Of a stretch of DNA of 64,000 nt, positions 38,376 to 53,300 are shown one piece after another (the first letter of the stretch is position 1; the number at the start of each line of letters is the position of its first letter). The notes beneath the pieces are model-generated. The model was not told the origin of the DNA and did no database searches. It was given only the letters and a program-made list of their open reading frames with translations. The stretch comes from Cheilinus undulatus. Lineage: Eukaryota > Chordata > Actinopteri > Labriformes > Labridae. A program made the translations under genes and the position numbers. The stretch lies in assembly GCF_018320785.1 (NCBI RefSeq), contig NC_054867.1, forward strand, positions 30,197,855-30,261,854, given 5' to 3'.

Positions 38376-41300
38376 ATGGAGGGAAATGTACAACAAAAAA
38401 CAACTCCTTTAGCTCGGGAACTGACACGGATATTTAACAGCTACAACAAACACACGATACAGCTGAAGAAGAACTTGAAGGAAACTAACGCTTTCTTCCG
38501 GGAAATAAGGCAGAACTACAGCAATGCCTGTGCATCAACAGTGAGCTCGGATACATTTTCTCTGGAGTCAGGTAGGTTTGAACACATGCATCAGTATCTC
38601 CCCCCACCCCCTGCACCTAAATGTCGCAATCAAGCACCTTAGATGGTTTCTTTAAACTACAGCCACAGCTTTACAGTCTTTAATATGTTAAACCTATAGA
38701 GAAGCAAAGAACTGATTACTATCTGCTACCAAGTGATTTCTCCACCAAACCTAGACTGAAAAATTCATTAAATAGGGTTAGGGAAAACTAAAGAGATTAA
38801 GCCCCCTCTCAAAAGCATGAGCAGACTAAGTGCACCAAATATGCTGAGATTTCTGCACCCACTAGCCAGCTGAGAACTGAGGGATAGGCCTATCAGGCAT
38901 TCATTATTATGTTACATTACATTACTGTGCTGTCTGTCTCTAACTTACATGTTTTTGTAGCCTTAATTTCCACCTTAAATGATCTTGTAATCCACTATTA
39001 TATTCTTTCATTGTCTTATTTTTCACTTAGAAACTCATCCTGGATTAGGATTTTTGTTGGAAATCTAAAGTGTAAGACATGATCCTATATTGTCTAAAAC
39101 TGGCAAAACACACAGCAGTGATGGCATGCCGATAAAATGAAGTGCGTCACATCCCCAGGGTTGGCTACTCCCTCAAAGCTGATGTCCTGTAAACACAGCA
39201 GGTCAAATAATTTTCCTCGATGTTGAATGACCAATGTAAATCCTAAGATTAGCCATAATCAACTGAAATATGGGACCATAATGCTGCCTTTGATGGGCAA
39301 AGACATGCCCTCACCTTCACATAAGATTGATCTGGTAAATGTCATGGTTACACTTTCTTATCTGGACAAAAATGTGCATCACATGATGCAGAAGGATCCC
39401 AGAATAGTTCTGGATCTATTATTTATGAAGTTATGCTTGTGTCTGCACTCACTTTCTAGTTTGCATGGTTTATCCAGTGATGCACGTTATGCAGCTCATC
39501 GCAGGTCTGTCTGAAATGCTAGCCTATAATGCATCATGTCTGGTCCATAAGGGATGAGTGCTAGCCAATAGTTACACTAAAATCATGTTTTTGGAAAGAA
39601 ATGCACTGCTATGCACTTACATTCAGTAGGCCTTAGCTGCTGTACTAGTTGTGTAAGTACCTGACTGTGACTCAGCATCACTGAGGATTATGTCTTATGC
39701 TCAGTTAAAAGGTGGAATTAATTCTTGTGGGGATTCTCCACATCACAGGGCAAAGTCAGGGTATTATAGCCCAAGGTGTGACATCAGATTGTAAATGTTT
39801 GATATATCTATATCATCAAAACAATAGTGTCAATGTTAAATAACTATCAGATACCAGAAAAGAAACAGTATTTCAATTAGTACCTCATCTATACTTTCCA
39901 CAAACTCTCAAATGCCAAGAAAAAATTGGATTGGTTTGGGTTGTGTAAAGTTATGCATCTCCTTTTTCTTGTCTGATCCCCTAGGCCAGCTCAGCTGCAT
40001 TTCTTTCCCAAGTCATGAGGAAGAGTTCCTACGCAGCACTGTGGGTGCTGCTCCATACATCCTGGTGCTGGGCCAGGACTGTGCTGCTCGCTACCAGCTG
40101 CTCAACTGCCTTCTGGGGGAGAGACTGCTGCCACTAGGCCCAGAGGCCGGAGAGGCTTGTGAGGGCGTTCAGGGCACTGTCTGTAAGAGGCGGAAGCTGT
40201 GTTTCACCCACGGGAGACAGACACGGCTCAGTCTGGCTCTACCTGGCCAGTATGAGCTGGTACACCAGCTAGCGGCTAACTGTGGCCGATGGGATACAGT
40301 GCCCCGAGAAGACCTGGAGATTCATGAGGAATGTGAGGACCCGGCACATAGGCTAGCAGAGCTGGAGATCACCTTGCATCACCCACTGCTTCAGGTAGAG
40401 ACATTGTCTGATGCTAATGCTTTGGCGTGTACTGATAATTGTCCATATAAGCGCAATCATTCACATACATTTCTGGTAGTTGCATTCTACTTACCCTGTG
40501 CAAATGCCATTTGTGTCATTGTTTTAAGACTGGGCAGAGTGCGCTAAAGGAGATATCACCTGAATACTAGCTGAGTTAGGTTAGCAGCAGGTCACCATTT
40601 AGTCCCTATAGAGTCATGCTTGAAGACTTCAAGAAGCTCAAATTTTAATGTGAAACCAGCAGCCTTTTGTATTCATTGGTTCTTAATTATCTTAACATTA
40701 ATAGGAAGAAAAATAAGGCTCTTAATCCTGTACTAGGAAAACACAACTGAGATTTTGCTAGCGTTAAGTAACCAATTCAAGTGAGACATATTCTTCAGTC
40801 AAGGCAGGTATAATGATATAATGGTTGTATTGGCTACTGTGTTTGAAAAACAAATGATGACTGGCATCCATTTGATTATTATAAAGTGCAAATAATGAGG
40901 GTGAATGAAGAGCAGTTCGGTGAAAATTGGAGTGATTTTTGTGAAGGCGTCCTGGAGAAAATGTAATGAGTGCTGATGGCATCAAATGCTGGCATCAGTG
41001 CATCACTGAATTTGTTTTTCAGCTAGAGATGGGAGGTAAACCAATCAGAATTTGCTGTGTTGATATCCCTTAGTACACTCACATTGACATCACTCACAGT
41101 GACAGTAAACGATATAATAATATTTTTTAAATTATAATAGAATTAGACAAATGTATTACAAAGAAGCAAAAGTGTTGAAAATAAAGCCATTTTTCTCCAG
41201 AGATGTGGAGCAAGGTTAAAATATTTAAAATTTTATTAGTGTTTTTCCTTTTTCCATTTCTTTTTTATTTCCTTTTAGTTTTAATTCATTTTAAATGCTG

Positions 41301-44300
41301 GTTTGTTAGTTAAGTTTTTATTTTGTGAAAACGCTTCATTTATGTTTTTTTTAAGTGTTAGTTATTTTCAGTAATATGGAACTCATATCAAAGCAGAGAC
41401 CCAAAAAGGCCAGAAAAAGTAAACAGCACCCAGTTTTAGAAATATAATCAAATAGGCATCACTTTACTCCTCACTTTATGTCTTTAAATTTGATATTTGA
41501 ATATATCTCAAGACCTAAAATCACCAATGTGTGACATCTGGACCAACTAAATCAGGCTATTTTACACTTCCCAGGCTCAGGTCACAGGAAAAAGGTTGCT
41601 TTAAAACTAGTTGTTAAAGTAGCTTTGATTTTTGGAGCTATGTAGTAGATTGTAAATACATGCTGTTCACTCCTCTGTGCACAGAAGTCAGTGTCCCATG
41701 TGCCCAAATGTTCTTAGAAAGTGAAAGAATATAGAAAAAAACAAATTTCTCATCGCTGCAATGAAAAAGCTCATCAAAATGTAAAGTACTGTGCCTGAAA
41801 CAAGTCGTAAAGGATGGATCAGTCAGTAACGCTTGTGTCAAAGACTAAAACTAAGCTCATTTTGTCTATTATTCAGTTACTTTTTAAACCCATAGCCCTT
41901 GGGGGATTAATTTATTTCAGTAATGAAGAGGAAACCTTCAGCACATTTAATCCCTCTAGAAGGAAATGTTTTCGCTTCCCAGTTTACCTTTGGACATGTC
42001 TATAAAATCAGGTCAAGTGACATAACAGTCATTAATTATTTTGCCATACAGTCAGTATACTGGTGTCTTATAACCACCTTTTTAGAATAAATTTATTTTG
42101 AGCAAAACTCAAAACAGTTAAAACATCGTATTATTTCCTGTACATATATATGTCACTCAATGTTGTATTGCCTTTATAGTTTTAAGCAAAAGACAATGTC
42201 TTCTATTTGAAGTCATGTTGTTGGGAATTGGATTTCACTATTGGAAATGTAGGCCTTCAGTTATGTCACTGATTTCTACCACACAGTGAGGCCCAGCTGT
42301 TTTTCTCTTTTTTTGTGGTGGCATTTCCATCTATGGCTTTGTGTTCACACGTACACAAGCTTTTCTCACAAACAGATTACTGAGCCAAGCTGATTATTTC
42401 CTGTGTTGTACAATGTTGTACTATTTATGCTACTGTTCAGAAATGCATTCTTTTGCGGTCACGTTTCTCCCATTTTTAAATACAGATGTACAGGTTTTGG
42501 GGAAAGTTGTGTGGAAAAGAGAGAATTGTCCGACACAGTGGTGCTGTCATGCTGGTCTTCAGCCTGAACATCTCAATATGTTGTGGTGGGAGTGAATTGA
42601 TTAAGTATGCTGTAAGGACTGTACTCATTCCTTATTATGTGTGACACGTGGAAATTAGTCTCTAATCCTTTAGACCAAGGCCTCTCAGTGTGCATCACAC
42701 AGCTCAAATAGCCAGGCCTAGTTCTGCCCCAGGAAAGCCCACCCGCCCAGCCCCCTTACGTAATGCCGCCGGTCTGGTGCGATTCACATGACTTGGTCAT
42801 GTTAAAAAATCCCAAACCATTTGCTGTGATGAAGTTTCCATGGTTACAACAGATTTCTGGGACACTAGTCGTTCATCTCGTTACAAAGTTTTTCTTGGCT
42901 TTCACATTTTCAAAGCCTGAACCTGTATTTGTCTGAGCTGTGTGGGAATGACCGAGTCACAACTTTTGAACCCAACATGTTGTCCTAATGTTGACACTCA
43001 TCACAGTCATAAACAATTAGATCTTAAAAGTTTAGAGATTGAGTTTAACATGAATTTAATGCTTCACCCATGTAATGGAATTTGTATGAATCCTGTGTTA
43101 AGGATAATTTAAATTCTTATCTGAAAAGCAGAGAAATGTAATAGATGAAAGCTGGAGGGAAAAATATGAGGGCTGGAAGTAAAGCATTTTACACTCCTGT
43201 TTAATGTCACGTGTAACTGAAAGCTACGGGATCATTCTGCAATCCCTTATTTGGGTCAAAAACTTTGTTACACTCGAGAAGAACTCAAAAGGTTTAATGA
43301 CCGAGTTATTGTTTGTAGAGAAACATGAAAAGCAGCAAGAAAAACATTCTGTCATAGATGAGAAAAGCATTATTTTTTATATGGATTTTTTTTTTTTTAA
43401 GATTAAACAACATTAACATTTCTTCAGTTTATGTAGTTATTCTTGTCTGAAAAACTTGTGAATCCTCAAACATCCATCAGCTGTACCTCAAATCCTAGGT
43501 TAGCCAAAAGTTAAAGCAGTGAATGAATAAAGGGTTTACATGTTGTGGCCGCAGTAAATGAAGGCACAGAATCTCTCTGCTCTCTGTGGTATTCCCACAC
43601 GCCTGCCATAATCACAGCCACTTGTTTTAGGAGCCAGCACTCGAGAACCAACTTGCTAATTAACCTTCTCCTCATCCCAGAGTTTACCCAAGCTTTCCTC
43701 ACCTTATTGACCATTAAAGGTGCTAAACCATCACCCTGTTTTCGACATTCTTTTCAGGTACATCTGCTTTTATGTTTATTGCCAGTGCTCCAAGAAATTG
43801 CGTAAGAGAGTCTGGTGTTAACAAATGCCTGTGACATTTGCATTCACTTTAAAGCATGTCAATAGAAGCAGGTTTAATTTCTTACATGGTCATTTGTCGT
43901 CTCTGCTACTCTGTCTAAGTAGGTCAGCGCTACAGACAGCGGCAATAACAAGACATTTTAGAGACAAAACAGTCACTTCAAATAGCCCACAGAGCTTTTC
44001 TTGAAGGGTTGTTGCTGAAGACGAGCTGCATGAAGAGAATATAAACATTGTATTGATTTTGATTGGCTGCGAACAAATGTTTGCAGGCAATCTTTGTTCC
44101 AAAGAGGCTGCTCAGATGGGTTCAGCTCTTGTTTCTTGGAGACAGGACTGACTGTCTCCTTTGTGTCGCTGTGAGTCGTTTTTGCCTCTTTTTCTCTGGC
44201 TCTTTTCCCCACAGTCATGGTGTCTCGCTCTCAAGCTCTCTATTGGACTTTTTCTGTTCCTGTCATTATTTATGGAGGGTTAAGAAAACCTTTTTACTTG

Positions 44301-47300
44301 TACTGTTTTTCTGCCCCGTGTCACTTAAATTCCCAAGACCATCACAAATATTTGTTTGCCAATTTGTGTTCAGAAATAGAAGAAGAAGCATGTGATTTGT
44401 GTGGATGTGTTTATGCTGCCTTTGCCATGCCATCTGTTTGAACATCCTTTAGCAGTAATTGTTTGAAACCGAGCTGCAATTCTGTTGAGTGATTTGTAAA
44501 GTAGGGGTTTTAGTTTTATGTTTAAAAATTGTCCTCTGCATTTCAATGATTGAGATAGATCTCATGAACATCGTGAAACATCTCGGACAAACCTAAATCT
44601 TGGTCCAAAAGCAGCTAGACTTTATTGATATTCTTAAAGTCTCTAAAAGACTTGTTCAGGTTTAGAACTAAAGAAGCATTTTAGAGGAGTGGTGAAATGT
44701 CTTCAGGAATCTCAGTCAAGTCCAGTTGCCCCCTTTGGACCAATATTTTTTGTAGCTATGCCCTGGATGAATGAGAACAGACATTTGAAGAAAACTATGT
44801 CCATATTAAGTCAAGTTATTAATAACCTGATATGCTAAATAAACTCTTTCACATATCCATTGCATAGGATATATCTGATATCCATTTGGGCAACAGCCCA
44901 TACATGGTGTTTGGGAAGAGTAGTTGTAGGACCTGTCAGAAAGTATCTCACAGGGTGATTGGACAAGTTTTCTCTGTGTCAACAAAACATATGACATAGT
45001 AAGGGTGCTCTGCCTAACCTTCATAATGCGAAGCAGCTAGTATTGTTCCTCACTATCAGTGGAGCCAGTTGATGATTCATGCTCGTGCCAAATCTGGCCG
45101 AAGAAGAGCAATGACATCTTTTCCACCAAGAAGAGCTTTCTGTGCTATTCTTTGCTCTTTTAATAAAGAAATGTCATCCAGTTCTGGTAAAGCTGCCAAT
45201 ATAGCTACATCCATGCTAATGTCTTCCCTGGCAGCTATTGTTTACAAGATTGAAGTTAGCACTTGTGGTAGCTTAACCACACCCATGGCTTGTAGATAGT
45301 TCTCATAAAATTATGCTGATTGGTCAGGTCACTGGAGCAAATGTTTTAATTGAAGGTTTGCAAAACAAATCCACCTGATGACTGATATAAAGTCTAGTCA
45401 ATCTATTAACTTTGTGAGGTCAGACTATTGATTCTTCAGGATTACCTGATTTTTTTCCTGAAAGGAAATATTTCAAGTTTTTCAAAATTTCCTTTAACTA
45501 TTCTTTATGTTTGGCCACATAAAACCATTGCAACCAACCTAGCACATCTTTTCATGTACTTATGTCAAATCTAAAAAAATCTGGGGAATTATCAGGCTAT
45601 ACACTGAACCTGGCCATTATAACGTAAATATAAATATGCTATGAAGTATTTAGTAGTTAATTTGCCTAAGGACCTAACTCTGTTAAAGGTAATTAATTAT
45701 GACCCCTTGCTCTCAAAGATAAAGTCTGACTTTAGATGGAATCTAAATCTCTTTTTAAGTGTTACATCCAGAGTTTAGGCTATAAAGATGAATGTACTTC
45801 ATTGTATTTGTTACAGACGTTACCAGTGGAAGTAAGAGAAAACAAAGTTTATGGAGTGGGACAAGATTGTTTCAAGATCCATTTGGCAAGGAAAGAGATC
45901 GAAAACAAAATATAGAACCCTATAGGTACCTAAAATTAAAGAAGGCCTTGCAATACCTTTTTTAAAACTGTATTACCAAGCAGCAGCACAAATAAAAACA
46001 TTACTGAATCTATGCAAACGCTCATATTCAGCAAAGTGAAAAGAGATTGAGGCTATGATTGGGGACATAAAACTAAGAAAAACCTAAGAGAGGATATTAA
46101 TCCATGGTTGGATTTATCTCTTAAAATCTGATATGAAATAATGACCAAGAATGGCCTGAAAGCACAATTGTGGATTGCATGGGATTCAGATATCCATCCT
46201 GGGAGACTAGAAAATAAATCTATATTTTGGGAAAGGGGACCTATCACATACTGGGAGCTGCTAAACAGAAAAAATAAAGATTCCAAGGATTAAAAGAACA
46301 GTATGGTCTAAATAACAAGGACTTTTTCAGATATTTGCAAATGAGACATAATCTAGAGAAAAACGTAACGAGAGAAGAGGCAGAGGGAGGGATTGTTACA
46401 TTTTTATCTCAGCTCTTGAATCAGAGCTTGGTAGTAAAATAATTTTAAAACTATAACAGTGTTTAGAAGACCTAAAAAGAAATAATACCATTTTCATTAA
46501 GGAGAAGTTGGGTTGAGATTAGAGAGGCAAATATTTCTTTAACTGGTGATGGATGGGAAAGGATTCTTGAGCAGCAATGGAAAAACAACCTGCTCCCTCT
46601 CCTGGAGAGAGCATGGTTGGAAAAATATCACAGTTTTTTTTTTTTTCCCATAACGCCAGCTCAGAAAAAGTACAGTAATAGGAGGTGTTGGAGAAAGTGC
46701 GGCGAGAATGATGCCAATGATGAATGATGTTTTTGGGGGCTTCCCCTCAACTAAGCTGTTTTGTGTTGAACTACAGAAATCTATGGAACGGGGCGGGTAT
46801 CAAAGATGAAAATCCCACTTTTATTTTAAGTACTTTATTTGGGGAAAAATAAACACTGAGCTACAGGGTACTGCAAACAGACAACCGGGGAGGATTATGC
46901 AAAATTCAAGCAAAAAATTCGTAACAAGGAACTGACTAAGGCACCCAAGGTGGAGGACTGGTATACCGTTATATATCATATCTTTACCATAGAGAAGTTG
47001 ACCTTTTCTCTCAGACTGGAGCTGGAAAAGTTTAAGGTTGTGTGGAAAAACTTGATTGAGGGTTAGCTACAATGTTAAAATTACTGTTACAGTAAATACA
47101 GACATTTTTTAGTTAAAGATGTTCTTCAGTTTCCAGTATCAGAAAAGTATATAAACATGTCAGTGCATTCAACTTTACTTTTGGTTTTGCTACCAGAGCA
47201 GTTGTCATGGTTTCCTCTTCAAAAGGCAAACACTGAAATTCTGACACACAGGAAGAGGAGAGTTCCGCTCTGCCCACATATGTAGGCATAAAACAGGAGG

Positions 47301-50300
47301 GACATAGCCTGGTGAAAAATAAGAAACCTGAAACTGGTGAGTTTTGGTAGTACTTTGCCATAACCTGTAGCTGGTCAATCAGTAAAGCTGTATTTCAGTA
47401 TTTCAGCGGTCCCAACAGCCCTACTCACTGAGATATCTTTTCAGATTTCCACAAACTCTTTGGGTTTACTTCTAGCTGCATGCTGCCACACTCTAAACCT
47501 GTTGTCAGACAGTAATTTTCCTAGTTTGGTATTAGGATTTGGTGGTAAAAAGAAAAAACTACTTGACATATAAGACCGGTTGTTCCATTTAAAACAGTGT
47601 AGATAAAAAACTTGGATGAAAATGAACCAAAAGAGTGACGCTGCATGTGATAAAGCCTTAATACTGGCCCGAGGGTGCTATCAAGGAAGCAGGGGCTGAA
47701 GGTGTGACAACTTGGATGAAAAACAATATTAGGTGAAATCATCTTCCAGTGATATGCAATCATCTGGTTGTTTCTGCATGGCTTGTTTTAACAGGAGCTA
47801 ATGTCATATACATATTTATAAACTACTGGGTGAAATTTTCTGGTTTATAAAACTATGTCTGTACTTTTTGTTTGTATATAAAACAGCATGCATAAAATAT
47901 TTTTCCTGTGTTTTTCTATCAGGAAGCAAAGGTCATGGTGGTGCCTTGTCCGAGTGTCCAGCCCATAGAAGAGGCCTTGGAAGACTGCACCCGCAATGTG
48001 ATCCCCATCATCCTCTACGCCATCAACCAGGACTCCCTAACTAATGAGCAGGTGGCTGATCTCCGGAAGGTCAAAGAGATGCTTTGCTTTCCCATCTGTT
48101 TTGTCCGAATCCCTGACACCATTCCAGGCACCTCTCCGGCTCCAGATCGTCGTGCTGAGAAGGAGAGGGAGAGGGAGAGGGAGAAGACCCCCCTCCATAA
48201 GCAGCTCCTCTCCCTCGGCTTCCTCACCAGCCCTGCTGGAAACTGCTCTTGTGGTGCTCCCTCACAGGTGTCTGTTCCTGGTGCCAAGCCCCAGAGCATG
48301 CTAGGCGAATCTTTTGAAAGACTGCATCGGTTACTGGTGCCTTTTGCAAGGCAAGTTCTTCAAAACCAGCAGGTGGAGGCTGCCAACCTGCTCAATGGGC
48401 TTCACTGTCGGTGTTTAGATCTTTTTATCAACCAGGTGAGCGAATGACGCCCCCTGCTAATGTTCTCCAGTATGTCTGTGATGATTTTTCTGATCAGTAC
48501 GTATTTGGTAGTCCTTGAACTGTTAAGTCCCAGTCTGTCCCTGAATAATCACCATTAGATCTTCTACCTTTCTGCCTCTCTCCCTCAAAGGCTTTTGATA
48601 TGCAGCGGGACCTGCAAATAACTCCCCGCAGGCTGGAGTACACCCGTGAAAAAGAGGGTGAACTCTTTGTCTCCCTCATGGCCATTGCCAACCGCAAACA
48701 AGAAGAGATGAAAGAAATGATTGTAGAGACACTCAGCAGCATGAAGGAACAGCTGCTGGAGGATGCAGCCAACCTAGAGTTTACAGGTTAGTGAGTCATT
48801 ATTCTGGTCAAAATGTTTGAGGCAGACAAGTTTCCTAGTTCCTTGGGTTTAAGGATGCTTCTTCTTATAAAGAGGGACAGTATGCTTTCGTGATGGGAAT
48901 GGTTGATTTGTCATGTTAGTCCAGCCAAAACTGAACTTTCGTTATACATATAAACACGCAACTCTGACTTGGCTGAACCTTAATCAGACTAAAACTGATG
49001 TAGGCATTCAAGCATGCCTCACAGTTCTTTTAGCTGGGAAAAATGCATAAAAAATAAGCCAGTTGGCCACTTACTAACTTGTTCACTGGTTTTGATATGT
49101 TACATAATAGGTCACATAGAGAGTCCAGTAACAAGGGTCCAAAAGGGGGCATATTGCCATGTACTGTACAGGAGCAAATACAATGATTGTCTCCTGTGTT
49201 TATAAATTTGGTCCAATTAGTAGTCCAGTGGTTCCCGAAGTGGAGGAAAGCTATCAAAAGAGGGGACTTGACAGGGCCACGTAAACACAATACTCTGCTT
49301 TCCACAGTATTAAGCAAATTACATTTTTCTCTTATTTTCCGAAATATTAATGCAAATGACAAGAGTATTTTTCAAGTCATGAGCCGTTAGAGCATAATTC
49401 AAATGTTTTTGAACAAACTTCATAATGACAACCATTTAAAAAAAAAAAAAAAAAACATCAAAATGCACTTCTCCACATTATTAAGCAGGCCACAGGTTTC
49501 AAGCAATATAGGAAAGAAAAAGGATCTCTCTGCTGCCAAAAAGTGTCAAATAGTGTAATGCCTTGGACAAGGAATGAAAACATTAGACATTTCATGAAAA
49601 ATGAATCTTGATCATCATACTGTGAAGGAATTTGTGGCTGATTCAGAGCACAGACGGGTTCCTACAGATAAAGGCATGATGAGGAAGGTTTCTGACAGAC
49701 AAATTCATCAGATTAAGTGAGCAGATGCTAAAATGCCATTACAAAGCAGCAAACAGGTATTTGAAGCTGCTGGTGCCTCTGGAGTCCCACCAACCTCGAG
49801 GTGTAAGATCCTCCAGAGGCTTGCAGTCGTGCATAAACCTACCATTCGGCCGCCCGATCCAAAACTCACAAGCAGAAATGGTTGCAGTGGGCCCAGAAAT
49901 ACATGAAGACTCATTTTCAAACTGTCTTTTTGACTGGTGAGTGCCGTGCAACCCTGGATGGTCCAGATGGAGGAGTAGTGGATGGTTAATGGATGGCCAG
50001 CATGTCCTAACAGGGCTGTGACCACAGCAAGCAGGGGGTGGAGCCCTCTTTTGGGTCGGATTCATGAAGAGAGAGCTGATTAGGCCCCTTTAGGGTCCCT
50101 GAAGGTGTGAAAATGACCACGGCAAAGTATATAGAGTTTCTGACTGACCACTTTCTTCCATGGTAAAAAAAAAAGAAAAGAAAAGAGACTGACCACTTTC
50201 TTCCACGGTTAAAAAAAAAAAAAGTTCCTTCTGTAGCAAAATTATCTTCATGCATGACAGTGCACCATCTCATGCTACAAAGAATACCTCTGTGTCATTG

Positions 50301-53300
50301 GCTGCTATGGGCATAAAAGGAGAGAAACTCATGGTGTGGCCCCATCCTCTCCTGACCTCAACCCTATTGAGAACCTTTGGAGCATCCTCAAGCTAAAGAT
50401 CTATGAGGGTGGGAGGCAGTTCACATCGAAACTGCAGTTCTGGGAGGATATTCTGACATCCTGCAAAGAAATTCAAGCAGAAACTCTCCAAAAACTCACA
50501 AGTTCAATGGATGCAAGAATAGTGAAGGTGATATCAAAGAGGGGCTCCTATGTTAACATGTAACTTGGCCTGTTAAGGTGTTGTTGATTGAAATAGCTTT
50601 TGATTTCAGTAAATATGACCTCCTAATGCTGTAAATTCAAAAAAATGACCATTTTCAGTTCTTTACAACCTATAAAATGTTTTAAAACTCTGTCGTGCTT
50701 AATAATGTGGAACAGTGCATTTTGAGATTTTTATTTTTAAAAAATAACAGTTATCATTATGAATTTTGTTCAGAAACATTTGAATTATGCTCTAACAGCT
50801 GATGACTTAAAAAAGACTCTGACTGTCATTTGCATTAATATTTAGGAAAATAAGAGAAAAATGTCATTTGCTTAATAATGTGGAAAGCGGTGTACACACT
50901 GTTTTGAGCTGCTGGCAAAGGATGGCAAATTTTGTGAGATCTGCCAAAGTTGAGCCCAGTAGGAAAAGTTTGAAAACCACTGTAGTAGTTCAATTGAATG
51001 TCCAAAACAAGCTTTGAGGATACAATATGTAGTATCTTTGTACCAAAATATCTATATTAATTTAAAAAGGTGACCATTCCTTGATTATATATTTTTTTTT
51101 CAATTGAGGTCTTTCTGTATCTCCTAAGGATTTCAAATACAGAGAAATTCCTCGTTTTTATAATCGTAAAGAGTAGGGCTGTCAATAGATTAAAATTTTT
51201 AATCGCAATTAATCTCACAAATTCCATAGTTAACTCGCGATTAATCGCAAATTAATTGCACTTTTTTGTCTTTTCTAAATGTACCTTACAGTGCTATTTC
51301 TCAAGATTTAAATACCCTTATCAACACAAGTAGACAAAAATGTTTTCTTTATGCAAATATTTGTTCATGTCAGCAACCCAAAACAACAATAGATAAAGTC
51401 CAGAAAATTCTCTAGTCTGAGCTCAAAGATACTGAACGCTGCAAAAATATGCTGAGAGCATATCATGGTAAACTCAAGCCCAACAAGCCACAACAGATGG
51501 AGATACTGACCTTAATGTAACATTACCAAATAATACCACAATGTAGAGTCAAACTTTACACTTCTAGAAGTTAAATCCTCTGTTCTCAGCAGCTGAACAC
51601 CGAACAACAGATCTCATCATCAAACATGGACATAAAGAAGTCAAGTCTTTCATCTAATGGTGTTTCACTGTTCTGATGTGAGTGAGGTGGACACATCTGC
51701 CCTGCTCAAGAGGAAAAGCAAGTAATTACTTAAAAAATGTCTGCTATTATTTATCATATTTTTACTTTCAAACTAAAAAATGTAGTCCAAATGTAAAATA
51801 AATGTTGACAGTAAGAAATGACTGTCATCAGTCCAGTAGATTTACTGGAATGATGTCAATAAACACACATGTGAAGCCTCTTTTCAAAACTCATGAACAC
51901 ACAAAGTAAAAGAAGTCTCAGTGGAGAACTTTTAAAGTGTAGTAAGAGGACTTAACCATCTCTTCATTCTTCAGATCATAGAAGAGCTACAGATTTAATC
52001 TAAAACCATTTTTTTCTTCCTAAATAAAGGAGACCCACAGTCTAATAATGCTTTCAGCTTATGATACTCTACAGAGCTCATTCACTAACCTCTGCTCTCC
52101 TGTCACACACCAGCCTCTGCTGCTCTGTCTCCTCCTCCTCATGATGCAGCTGTACATTCACCATGCATCAGACAATCTCCTATAGGGACTGCAGAGTCTT
52201 TGACAGTTTTGCAGCATCTTGATTGACTGTTATTTAAATTTGGTGTTTATTCACAGTTCCAGTCAATCGTTTTAGTAAGTTTCGTTTTTTCCGAATACTT
52301 TCACTTTCAAGCAGGAGCTGCGTGGGGATGAGAGCGGACCTTTAGGAGACGTGATGGGACCAGTCAACAGTCAATAGCGCAGCTGTGGTGCTGGTCCATG
52401 GCAGATATAATAGCCTAAATAAATGAATAAATCATACTGGCCCAAAAATGCGTCGGCACACCGGGAAATGCCAGGTATGCCAGATAGCGAGTCCATCCCT
52501 GCAGAGCTGTCTGAGTGTCTCCATTGTAAACAAATCCAGCATGGCGAGGGGGCGGCTCTCTGCATTAGTGGTGTGCATGGCTAGCGAGTGGTGCAGACTA
52601 TATAAGACTCTATATAAGAAAAACTTCCTGTAACTCTGTTCATGTCGACAGTAGGAGAAAATAACTTCAGTCTTATCTGACATGATCTGAAAGCTGAACC
52701 TGTCACTCAAAAGTCTCTGTCCTTAATCCATTTCTGCTCGTGTGTACCGCATCACGATGGCGCAACTTCCTGGTCTGGCAAACTATGGGATTGGTCGAGG
52801 GTCATACAGAACACGCATGCATTAATTGTGCGACAAAAAAATTAGCGGCGCTAAACGTAATATGAGTTAACGTGACATTAACGCATTAACTTTGACAGCC
52901 CTAGTAAAGAGACATGTCTTTGTATGGTGATTTTGTGAAGTTACAGGTAGAGCTGGGCAATATGGCCTAAAATTGATATCCCGATATATTTTTTGCTATA
53001 TCCCGATACACAATATATATTGCAATATTTTAAAATGTCCTCTAAGCTGCTGTATGACATGTACGACTCTGGTAGGGAGTTTTCAACAAAATGTTTGCAT
53101 CAAAGCAATTCATGTATTCTGGGTAGAGTGTCTTTATGAGATTTTTACAATCCTGGATTTTTAACAACACTGGGCTCATGTTGTGTTACTGCTGCCGTTA
53201 TATCGGCATCATCTTGCGGCATATTTTAACGAATACCGTGCAAGTCCCACCTCTTCCTTTTCAAAGTTGAACAACTGCTGGATGACAGACCCAGCGCTGT

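Noticed and set aside
48015-48304. Long open frames opposite and beside dstyk exon 3
   Set aside because: Shadows of the real exon, which has the conserved Dstyk protein and correct splice sites.
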